This document shows, in pieces, positions 6,991 to 13,397 of a stretch of DNA of 15,393 bases (the first letter of the stretch is position 1; every line of letters begins with the position of its first letter). The notes beneath the pieces were generated by a model. It was not told the DNA's origin. It ran no database searches and saw only the letters and a program-made list of their open reading frames with translations. Location: NCBI GenBank assembly GCA_947311815.1, contig CAMZMA010000125.1, positions 1-15,393 on the forward strand, given 5' to 3'. The position numbers were made by a program, and so were the translations under genes. The DNA comes from an uncultured Flavobacteriaceae bacterium (lineage in GTDB: Bacteria > Bacteroidota > Bacteroidia > Flavobacteriales > Flavobacteriaceae).

Positions 6991-7323
6991 TTAAAACCCT
7001 AACGCTCGTTCTATATTTTCCATTTCTAAAATATCTTCTGCCTCTAGCAAAGTAGGTACAATATTAAAGTCTTCAGGGAAATTGTCAATCGTTACATTTG
7101 TATGTATTACCACAAATGTTGTGCCGTTTTTTTTATGCTGATTTCTAAAATCCAAAAATACTAAAATTTCTGCATCTGTAATGTTAAGAAAGTCAGAAAG
7201 TTGTATAAGTAGATGCTCTTTAGCAAATTTCGGATAGTTTTTGCGAAATGCAGTATAAAATTCTTCAAACGATTCTTTTGCTGAAGATACGAAGGTATAT
7301 TTTTCTTTTTTATCAATAATCAT
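6991..7323 (-). CDS. Small STAS-like protein of unknown function
   Basis: Soluble 110-residue protein without signal peptide or membrane segment. The order of predicted strands and helices resembles a STAS (anti-sigma-factor antagonist) domain: KYTFVS strand, helix with SFEEFYTAFRKNY, LLIQLSD strand (38-44), helix TDAEILVFLDFRNQHKKNG, FVVIHTN strand (70-76), and a closing acidic helix TLLEAEDILEMENIERALGF. I see no clear phospho-acceptor serine in the usual position, so phosphorylation control is doubtful. It lies 2 bases after pyrB and 30 bases before the T9SS mini-protein, clearly in the pyr-rnz operon. It contains no HxHxDH metal motif, so any ribonuclease label copied from its neighbour would be wrong. 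The STAS assignment is an inference from pattern, and the role is unknown. Confidence 0.7.
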   Translation of the reverse strand: MIIDKKEKYTFVSSAKESFEEFYTAFRKNYPKFAKEHLLIQLSDFLNITDAEILVFLDFRNQHKKNGTTFVVIHTNVTIDNFPEDFNIVPTLLEAEDILEMENIERALGF

Positions 7324-7325
7324 GC

Positions 7326-8255
7326 TTATCTTTTTATCTGTTGCGCCAATAAATAGATGACTGCCATTCTTACGGCAACTCCGTTTTCTACCTGATTTAA
7401 AATGATAGAATCGTGTGAGTCTGCCACTTCGCTGGTAATTTCGACACCTCTATTAATCGGTCCTGGATGCATAATTACAATTTTCTTGCCAAGGTTGTCT
7501 AAAATCTGTTGATTGATGCCAAAAAGCTGTGTGTATTCTCTAGTAGATGGAAAATATTTAATGTCCATTCGCTCATGTTGTACTCGTAAAACATTGGCAA
7601 CATCGCACCATTCTAACGCCTTTTTTAAGTTGGTTTCTACTTCTACACCCAAACTGGTAATATATCTAGGTATTAATGTTGTTGGTCCGCAAACTTTTAC
7701 TTTTGCACCTTGTAATTGTAAGGCATAAATATTAGATAATGCCACACGAGAGTGTAAAATATCGCCAATAATAACTATTTTTTTACCTTTTACAGTTCCT
7801 AATTTTTCTTTGATAGAATAACTATCTAACAATGCTTGTGTAGGGTGTTCATGCGTGCCATCGCCAGCATTAATAATTTTTGCATCTACGTGTTTCGATA
7901 AAAAAACACCCGCACCAACACTTGCATGACGCATTACCACAATATCTACTTTCATAGATAAAATGTTGTTTACCGTATCAATTAAGGTTTCTCCTTTTTT
8001 TACTGATGATTGGCTTGCCGAAAAGTTGATTACATCAGCAGACAATCGTTTTTCAGCCAACTCGAAAGATAATTTGGTACGTGTACTGTTTTCAAAAAAT
8101 AAGTTGGCAATGGTAATATCTCTAAGCGAAGGCACTTTTTTAATCGGACGATTGATTACTTCTTTAAAATGATTGGCAGTTTCAAAAATTAAATCAATAT
8201 CATTTTTGATAAGGTATTTTATGCCTAATAAATGTGCTACACTTAGTTGTTTCAT
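7326..8255 (-). CDS. pyrB: Aspartate carbamoyltransferase catalytic subunit
   Basis: Cytoplasmic enzyme of 309 residues that joins carbamoyl phosphate and aspartate to form carbamoyl aspartate, the first committed step of pyrimidine synthesis. The carbamoyl phosphate site FFENSTRTK (53-61) is complete, as are the VVMRH segment (106-110), the GDGTHEHPTQALLD motif (131-144), the second-domain GKKIVIIGDILHSRVALSN nucleotide-fold segment, and MHPGPINRGVEI near the C-terminus, which closes the aspartate site. The 80s loop residues SVKKGET (84-90), which reach into the neighbouring active site, are present. No pyrI regulatory subunit gene follows, consistent with a PyrR-regulated, Bacillus-type unregulated trimer. 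It starts 1 base after the pyrR stop codon. Confidence 0.97.
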   Translation of the reverse strand: MKQLSVAHLLGIKYLIKNDIDLIFETANHFKEVINRPIKKVPSLRDITIANLFFENSTRTKLSFELAEKRLSADVINFSASQSSVKKGETLIDTVNNILSMKVDIVVMRHASVGAGVFLSKHVDAKIINAGDGTHEHPTQALLDSYSIKEKLGTVKGKKIVIIGDILHSRVALSNIYALQLQGAKVKVCGPTTLIPRYITSLGVEVETNLKKALEWCDVANVLRVQHERMDIKYFPSTREYTQLFGINQQILDNLGKKIVIMHPGPINRGVEITSEVADSHDSIILNQVENGVAVRMAVIYLLAQQIKR

Positions 8256-8256
8256 T

Positions 8257-8796
8257 TTATTTATTTGCTATAAAAACACTGTCTTTTTTATGGGTTTCTT
8301 TCCAATGTACTACCACTTTTTCTTCATTAATGGCATCTACTTGTCTTCCTTTATAATTGGGCTGTATTGGTAAATGTCGGCTAAAACGTCTATCAATTAA
8401 CACTAGTAATTCAATATTTTCAGGTCTTCCGTAAGATTGTAAAGCGGTTAAAGCGGCTCTTACACTTCGTCCAGAAAATAGTACATCATCTATAATGACT
8501 ACATTTTTACCTTCAATTAAAAAATTAATATCGGTATTTGTAGCTTCTAAAGGTTCGTCTCTTCGTCTAAAATCATCTCTGTAAAAAGTAATGTCTAAAA
8601 GTCCTTTTTGTAGCTGTTTAATACCGTATTCTGTGGTTAATAAATCGGCTAATCTATTGGCAAGAAAACTACCTCTTGGTTGTAAGCCAATTAAAACGGA
8701 ATTAGAAAAATCGTTGTGGTTTTCAATTAGCTGGCAAGCCAATCGATGAAGAATAATTTCAATCTCTTTCGAGTTTAATAATATTTTTCGGCTCAT
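8257..8796 (-). CDS. pyrR: PyrR bifunctional regulator / uracil phosphoribosyltransferase
   Basis: Protein of 179 residues from the type I phosphoribosyltransferase family. The PRPP-binding loop VVIIDDVLFSGRSVRAAL (99-116) is intact, as are the pyrophosphate loop LIGLQPRGSFLA (35-46) and the DITFYRDDFRRRD flexible hood (68-80). In Bacillus, PyrR binds pyr mRNA in response to UMP and causes attenuation, with weak UPRTase activity. It is the first gene of the operon, directly before pyrB, so control of pyrimidine synthesis is likely. I see no obvious long Bacillus-type anti-antiterminator leader; the leader is only about 40 bases and holds a 9-bp-arm dyad (8810-8832). The length matches the family and the start is the first ATG downstream of the predicted promoter. 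Confidence 0.95.
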   Translation of the reverse strand: MSRKILLNSKEIEIILHRLACQLIENHNDFSNSVLIGLQPRGSFLANRLADLLTTEYGIKQLQKGLLDITFYRDDFRRRDEPLEATNTDINFLIEGKNVVIIDDVLFSGRSVRAALTALQSYGRPENIELLVLIDRRFSRHLPIQPNYKGRQVDAINEEKVVVHWKETHKKDSVFIANK

Positions 8797-8809
8797 AAGA
8801 AAGCTATCA

Positions 8810-8832
8810 AAAACAGTAATTAGTACTGTTTT
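8810..8832 (-). promoter_or_regulatory. Dyad in the pyrR leader (operator or mini-attenuator)
   Basis: A perfect inverted repeat, AAAACAGTA - 5 bases - TACTGTTTT, lies immediately downstream of the predicted start of transcription and ends 14 bases before the pyrR ATG. On the minus strand the hairpin runs into TTTTT, so it could act as a weak terminator or an RNA element. It also overlaps one of two AGTACT palindromes (8822-8827 and 8834-8839) whose starts are 12 bases apart, which would suit a DNA-binding protein. The role is inferred only. Confidence 0.4.
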
Positions 8833-8840
8833 AAGTACTG

Positions 8841-8871
8841 CAAAATTAGTGTAAATATGTGTACAGGCAAA
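8841..8871 (-). promoter_or_regulatory. Promoter of the pyrR-pyrB-rnz operon
   Basis: Read on the minus strand, TTTG (8871-8868), a 19-base spacer, and TAATTTTG (8848-8841) match the Bacteroidota housekeeping promoter consensus TTTG-N19-TAnnTTTG without mismatch. Transcription should start near 8834, about 40 bases before the pyrR ATG. Confidence 0.7.
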
Positions 8872-8893
8872 ATTTAATTTTTTTTTATTTTAG

Positions 8894-8944
8894 AGACCTC
8901 ACAGGTTTTTCTCCTTCGGCGGATAAATAAAACCTGTGAGGTCT
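8894..8944. repeat. Perfect 16-bp inverted repeat, likely dispersed element
   Basis: Two perfect 16-base arms (8894-8909 and 8929-8944, AGACCTCACAGGTTTT and its complement) flank a 19-base loop that itself contains a small TCC/GGA stem around TTCGGC. It stands in the 369-base gap 8797-9165 between two divergent genes, where no terminator is needed, and is markedly richer in G/C than its surroundings. Hairpins built on ACCTCACAGG/CCTGTGAGGT are, from memory, scattered through many Flavobacteriaceae genomes. The remainder of this gap (8945-9165) is AT-rich and shows no gene; I found no convincing promoter for the TPR gene. Confidence 0.65.
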
Positions 8945-9165
8945 GAGTACTATTTTTTTGATTTTTATAAATCTACATGTGTTAAAATGTTTTTTGTCAT
9001 GTGCTAATAAAATATTTAGAAAACCAAAATAATATCAGTAAGGTGAAATCTATCAATAAAAATGAAGGTAGATTTTGTTAATTAAATTGTTAAAAACAAT
9101 TTTGGTAAATTTTTAAGATAGCTAAGAATGGTAGTACTTTTAAATATCATTCAAATCTATAGCTT

Positions 9166-10536
9166 ATGTCTCTATCAAAATTTGAATCCATGTTAAAAAC
9201 AAATAGTGTTTATTTCTTTGACTCTGTTGAGTTTGAGGATATTATTCAACATTATTTAGATAACGGAAAACATTCTTTGGCAAAAAAAGCAGTAAAATTA
9301 GGGCTCGAACAACATCCGACTTCTGTAATGTTGATGCTTTTTAATGTTGATTTGCTTATTATTGCCGATAAATTTAATGATGCGTTAGCCTTAATTCAAG
9401 AACTAGCTTTGATTGAACCTACAAATGATGTGATTTTTTTACAAAAAGGCATCATTTTCTCTAAAAAAGGAGCACATTTTAAAGCCATAGAAAGTTTTAA
9501 TAAAGCGTTAGAATTCTCGCCAGAACCAGAAGAAGTTTGGTCGTTGCTTGGTATGGAATATTTGTATTTAGATGATTTTGAAAACGCCAGATTCAATTTT
9601 GAAAAGTGTTTAGAGGTAGATTTTGACGATTATTCGGCACTGTACAATTTGATTTATTGTTTTGATATGGATAATGATGCTGAAGGCGCTATAAAATACT
9701 TAAATTCTTATATAGATCAAAATCCGTATTGCGAGGTGGCGTGGCATCAATTAGGAAGACAATATTTTACCTTAAAAAAGTATAAAAAAGCGCTAACATC
9801 TTTTGATTATTCGGTGTTGATTGATGAGTTTTTTATTGGTGGATATTTAGAAAAAGCAAAAACTTTAGAAAAGTTAGAACGTTACCAAGAAGCTATAGAA
9901 AATTATTTATATACCATTGAATTAGATGATCCAACAGCCTTTTCATATATTAGAATTGGCGAATGTTATAGTCAATTAAATGAACCAGTAACAGCCATAA
10001 AATATTATAAAAAAGCGGTACACGAAGATCCTTTATTAGACAAAGGATGGATTTTACTAACCAATGCATATTACAACGAAAAAGATTATCAAAAAGCTTT
10101 ATTTTATATAGGAAAAGCCATACAAATTGATGAAAATAATGCATTGTATTGGCGTAAATATGCCGATATAAATTTGCAATTAGATTTTTTTGAAGAAGCC
10201 GTAAGAGCATTTCATAGATGCATTCATTTAAACGATGTAGCTATTGAAATTTACATTGGTTTGGCAGATGTTTTGGTGTTTTTAGGCGATTTTAACGATG
10301 CACTTTCTGTATTGGTAAAAGCGAAGAAAACCTACCGTCAGTTTGCCGAAATTGAATATAGATTGTGCGGATTGTTTTACGTTTTAGACAATAAAGAATT
10401 TAGCTTTATTCACTTTAAAAACGGATTGGCAATAGATGTTGAATACCACACTGTTTTAAAAGAATTGTTTCCTACTGTTTTCGAGGATGCTAATATTCAA
10501 AAAATAATTGCTAATTTTAAGAAAGCTACCGAGTAG
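9166..10536 (+). CDS. Tetratricopeptide repeat (TPR) protein
   Basis: A 456-residue protein consisting almost wholly of TPRs. From residue 21 to 427 it divides into twelve consecutive 33-34-residue helix-turn-helix units beginning near 21, 54, 88, 122, 156, 190, 224, 258, 292, 326, 360 and 394, followed by a capping helix region to 456. Typical TPR positions are visible, for example W-LG-Y----D-E-A---FEKCLEVD (124-152) and AIKYYKKAVHEDP (277-289). There is no signal peptide or membrane segment, so it is probably a cytoplasmic scaffold or partner-binding protein. It precedes the DUF368 pair by 106 bases on the same strand, and I believe this neighbourhood recurs in relatives, but the binding partner is unknown. 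The surface is acidic overall. Confidence 0.92.
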   Translation: MSLSKFESMLKTNSVYFFDSVEFEDIIQHYLDNGKHSLAKKAVKLGLEQHPTSVMLMLFNVDLLIIADKFNDALALIQELALIEPTNDVIFLQKGIIFSKKGAHFKAIESFNKALEFSPEPEEVWSLLGMEYLYLDDFENARFNFEKCLEVDFDDYSALYNLIYCFDMDNDAEGAIKYLNSYIDQNPYCEVAWHQLGRQYFTLKKYKKALTSFDYSVLIDEFFIGGYLEKAKTLEKLERYQEAIENYLYTIELDDPTAFSYIRIGECYSQLNEPVTAIKYYKKAVHEDPLLDKGWILLTNAYYNEKDYQKALFYIGKAIQIDENNALYWRKYADINLQLDFFEEAVRAFHRCIHLNDVAIEIYIGLADVLVFLGDFNDALSVLVKAKKTYRQFAEIEYRLCGLFYVLDNKEFSFIHFKNGLAIDVEYHTVLKELFPTVFEDANIQKIIANFKKATE

Positions 10537-10610
10537 GTTTGGTTTTTCTTACGATATAAAGACTAAATAAAGTTTTTAAAATCGATGAATATTAATATCC
10601 TAATTTCCTG

Positions 10611-10618
10611 TATCTTCG
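10611..10618 (+). promoter_or_regulatory. Possible -7 element before the DUF368 pair
   Basis: TATCTTCG is a one-mismatch version of the TAnnTTTG element, 24 bases before the ATG of the first DUF368 gene. No TTG is found at the expected -33 position, so the genes may instead be read through from the TPR gene. Confidence 0.3.
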
Positions 10619-10642
10619 TTTTTACTAAAAATAAGAAAAAAA

Positions 10643-11566
10643 ATGAGCAGAACAGTAAAAGACTTTGTAGTTATTGGTTTAAAAGGAATGGCAATGGGTG
10701 CTGCCGATGTAGTTCCCGGAGTTTCAGGAGGTACAATTGCATTTATTTCTGGTATTTATGAAGAATTATTAAGCTCAATTAGTAATGTGAATTTGAGTTT
10801 ACTAAAAACACTGCAAAAAGACGGATTAAAAGCAGCTTGGAAACAATTAAATGGTCTGTTTTTACTAGCATTATTTACAGGTATTTTTATCAGCATTGTT
10901 TCTTTGGCAAAAGTGATAAAATGGTTGTTAGAGAATGAACCTATTTTGTTGTGGTCTTTTTTCTTCGGATTGGTGTTAGCAAGCATCATTTATATTGGTA
11001 AACAAATATCTAATTGGAATTTAGGAACTATTTTAGCATTGATTATCGGAGCAATTATTGCTTATTTTATTACAACATTAAATCCGATGGTTACAGAGAA
11101 TTCCTCCTCATTATTTATCTTTTTAGCAGGTGCAATAGCTATTTGTGCAATGATTTTACCAGGAATTTCAGGGTCTTTTATTTTGGTATTATTAGGTGCT
11201 TATAAACCAGTATTAGATGCTGTAAATAACCGTAATTTTACGACAATTATTGCTTTTTTGGCAGGTGCTGTTGTAGGGTTGTTAAGTTTTTCTAAAGTGT
11301 TAAAATGGTTGTTTGCTCATCATAAAAACAACACCTTAGCTGCCTTAACAGGGTTTGTTATTGGGTCTTTAAACAAAATTTGGCCTTGGAAAGAAACCTT
11401 AACATGGCGTACCAATTCTCACGGAATAAAAGTACCGTTTAATCAAGAAAGTATTTCGCCATTTTCTTTTGATGGTGACAGCCAATTACTAGTTGCTATT
11501 TTGTTAGCAGTCTTAGGTTTTGCATTGATTTTAATCTTAGAAAAACTCGCCGTAAAAAACGAATAA
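10643..11566 (+). CDS. DUF368 (PopT-type) polyprenyl-phosphate transporter, copy 1
   Basis: Integral membrane protein of 307 residues, family DUF368 (COG2035). Members of this family (PopT) were shown genetically in other bacteria to return undecaprenyl phosphate across the cytoplasmic membrane for reuse in cell-wall and surface-glycan synthesis. Hallmarks are the N-terminal GMAMGAADVVPGVSGGT motif (15-31, with Asp22) and a second half-repeat AMILPGISGSFILVLLGAY (169-187), indicating an internal duplication, plus the IWPWKE motif (246-251). About eight hydrophobic segments are visible, including 73-92, 101-117, 127-146, 155-172, 174-187, 200-216, 231-246 and 281-300. It is followed with zero spacing (TAA then ATG) by a second DUF368 gene. 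Length is normal. Transport of this lipid by this particular copy is inferred from the family. Confidence 0.9.
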   Translation: MSRTVKDFVVIGLKGMAMGAADVVPGVSGGTIAFISGIYEELLSSISNVNLSLLKTLQKDGLKAAWKQLNGLFLLALFTGIFISIVSLAKVIKWLLENEPILLWSFFFGLVLASIIYIGKQISNWNLGTILALIIGAIIAYFITTLNPMVTENSSSLFIFLAGAIAICAMILPGISGSFILVLLGAYKPVLDAVNNRNFTTIIAFLAGAVVGLLSFSKVLKWLFAHHKNNTLAALTGFVIGSLNKIWPWKETLTWRTNSHGIKVPFNQESISPFSFDGDSQLLVAILLAVLGFALILILEKLAVKNE

Positions 11567-12577
11567 ATGCAACAAAAAAGTACTTTTATTCAAAAAATTA
11601 CGCTATTCTTAAAAGGATTAGCCATGGGAGCTGCTAATAAAGTCCCTGGAGTTTCTGGCGGTACAGTTTCGTTTGTCTTAGGGTTTTACGAGGAGCTAAT
11701 TTACTCATTTAGAAAAGTAAATTTAAAAGCATTTAAACTACTTTTTAGCGGTCGGTTTAAAAGTTTTTACAACTACGTAAACGGGCAATTTTTAACACTT
11801 GTTATGTTTGGTAGCATGTTTAGTTACTTTAGCATTTCGTTAGTGTTAGATTATTTTTTAAAAAATTACGAACTCTATGTATGGAGTTGGTTTTTCGGAA
11901 TGATTATCGGTTCTATTTATTATATTTCTAAAGATTTTGGCGACTGGAATTTTAAAAATATTGTGTCATTAATTATTGGTGTTTCTGTAGGTATCGGAAT
12001 CAGTTTATTAACGCCTGCTAAAGAAAACGATAATCTTTGGTTTGTGTTTTTTTGCGGAATTATAGGTGTTTCTGGTATGACTTTACCAGGTTTGTCAGGA
12101 TCCTTTATTTTAATTTTATTAGGCAATTACGTATTGTTGTTGGTAGATTCTGTAAATGTGCTATTTGAAATTGTGAAGAATGCTTTTTCGGGTAATTTTG
12201 AAGCTTTAAAAGACCCCATTAAAATACGATATTTAAAAATAATGGGTGTTTTTACGGCAGGTTCAGCCTTCGGATTGGTATCGATATCTCATGTTTTAGG
12301 CTATGTGTTAAAACGTTGGCATCAAATTGTTACTGCGGTAATAATCGGTTTTATTACAGGTTCGTTAGGAATTGTTTGGCCTTGGAAAGAAAAAATATTT
12401 GTAGTAAATAATGGTACTTTTTTGTTTGATAAAAAAGGAAATAAAATTGTAGAAAACTACCAACGTTTTATGCCCAATTTTTCGCTCTCAGAAACTTGGT
12501 TTGCTATTTTGTGGATTTTCTTAGGCATCGCTTTAATTTTAGTCATTGATTTTTATGGAAGAGGAAGAAAAAAATAA
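11567..12577 (+). CDS. DUF368 (PopT-type) polyprenyl-phosphate transporter, copy 2
   Basis: Integral membrane protein of 336 residues, a diverged paralogue of the preceding gene. It keeps GLAMGAANKVPGVSGGT (17-33) and the second motif MTLPGLSGSFILILLGNY (171-188), plus VWPWKE (270-275). The acidic residue of the first motif (Asp22 of copy 1) is replaced by Asn24, with the next residue changed to Lys. It has a longer loop of about 200-222 and a longer segment near 276-306 than copy 1. The start codon immediately follows the stop of copy 1, so the two are co-translated and could form a heteromeric or division-of-labour pair. Its 3' end overlaps aroE by 23 bases. Whether it transports the same lipid is unknown. 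Confidence 0.88.
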   Translation: MQQKSTFIQKITLFLKGLAMGAANKVPGVSGGTVSFVLGFYEELIYSFRKVNLKAFKLLFSGRFKSFYNYVNGQFLTLVMFGSMFSYFSISLVLDYFLKNYELYVWSWFFGMIIGSIYYISKDFGDWNFKNIVSLIIGVSVGIGISLLTPAKENDNLWFVFFCGIIGVSGMTLPGLSGSFILILLGNYVLLLVDSVNVLFEIVKNAFSGNFEALKDPIKIRYLKIMGVFTAGSAFGLVSISHVLGYVLKRWHQIVTAVIIGFITGSLGIVWPWKEKIFVVNNGTFLFDKKGNKIVENYQRFMPNFSLSETWFAILWIFLGIALILVIDFYGRGRKK

Positions 12578-13316
12578 ACAATTATTTGGTTTGTTAGGAA
12601 AGAATATTTCGTATTCTTTTTCTCGAACGTATTTTGCCGATAAGTTTAAAAAAGAACACATCAAAAATACTGAATATGTAAATTTTGATATTCCAACGAT
12701 TGATGATTTTCTGTCAATCATTGCAAAACATCAGCAACATTTAAAAGGGATGAATGTAACCATTCCGTATAAATTAGCAGTCTTTCCTTTTTTAGATAAA
12801 ATTGATAAAAAAGCACAAAAAATTGGTGCAGTAAATACGATTAAAATCACCAAAAAAAGAAAGTTAAAAGGGTTTAATACAGATTATTACGGATTTAAAA
12901 AATCGCTAGAGCCTTTATTAAAGAAGCACCATAAATGCGCATTGATTTTAGGAACTGGAGGTGCATCAAAAGCGGTTGCCTTTGCACTAAAGAAGTTAGG
13001 TATTAAATTCAAACTTGTCTCTAGAAATCCGAAGGATAAGAAAACTATTTCTTACAAAGATCTTTCTGAAAAAGTCATAAAAAAGCACACAATAATCATC
13101 AATTGCACACCGATTGGGACGCATCCTAATATTGATGAATCTCCACAAATTCCGTATCAATATATAACAGAAAAACATTTGTTATATGACTTGATTTACA
13201 ATCCGTTTGAAACCAGCTTTTTATCCGAAGGAAAAAAAAGAGGAGCAACTATAAAAAACGGATTAGAAATGTTAACACTACAAGCAGAAAAAGCTTGGAG
13301 AATTTGGAACTCTTAG
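12555..13316 (+). CDS. aroE: Shikimate dehydrogenase (NADP+)
   Basis: Cytoplasmic enzyme of 253 residues that reduces 3-dehydroshikimate to shikimate in aromatic amino acid synthesis. Shikimate-site residues are present: SYSFS (19-23), NVTIPYK with the catalytic Lys73 (67-73), GAVNTI (91-96) and GFNTD with Asp110 (107-111). The NADP fold has GTGGASKA (133-140) and a SRNP stretch (156-159) in place of the usual NRTx clamp. The CTPIGTH loop (184-190) and NGLEMLTLQA (235-244) complete the family signature. I place the start at the ATG 12555; an upstream TTG at 12546 adds only three residues. The gene starts inside the second DUF368 gene (23-base overlap), implying translational coupling. It ends with tandem TAG codons (13314-13319). 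Slightly short compared with the 270-residue E. coli enzyme. Confidence 0.95.
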   Translation: MEEEEKNKQLFGLLGKNISYSFSRTYFADKFKKEHIKNTEYVNFDIPTIDDFLSIIAKHQQHLKGMNVTIPYKLAVFPFLDKIDKKAQKIGAVNTIKITKKRKLKGFNTDYYGFKKSLEPLLKKHHKCALILGTGGASKAVAFALKKLGIKFKLVSRNPKDKKTISYKDLSEKVIKKHTIIINCTPIGTHPNIDESPQIPYQYITEKHLLYDLIYNPFETSFLSEGKKRGATIKNGLEMLTLQAEKAWRIWNS

Positions 13317-13330
13317 TAGTCAAAACTTTT

Positions 13331-13362
13331 TTTGTAGTATTTGTAATACATCACTATCTTTA
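13331..13362 (+). promoter_or_regulatory. Promoter of the DUF349 gene
   Basis: TTTG (13331-13334), a 20-base spacer and TATCTTTA (13355-13362) match the Bacteroidota consensus with one mismatch in the last base of the -7 element. It lies in the 81-base gap after aroE; transcription would start near 13369, about 29 bases before the ATG. Confidence 0.55.
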
Positions 13363-13397
13363 ACGACTTAAAAATAGGAACCTTAAACATTGTAGAT

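Noticed and set aside
8894..8944. Transcription terminator reading of the 16-bp inverted repeat
   Set aside because: It lies between two divergent genes with no transcript known to end there, and neither side has a T-run directly after the stem.
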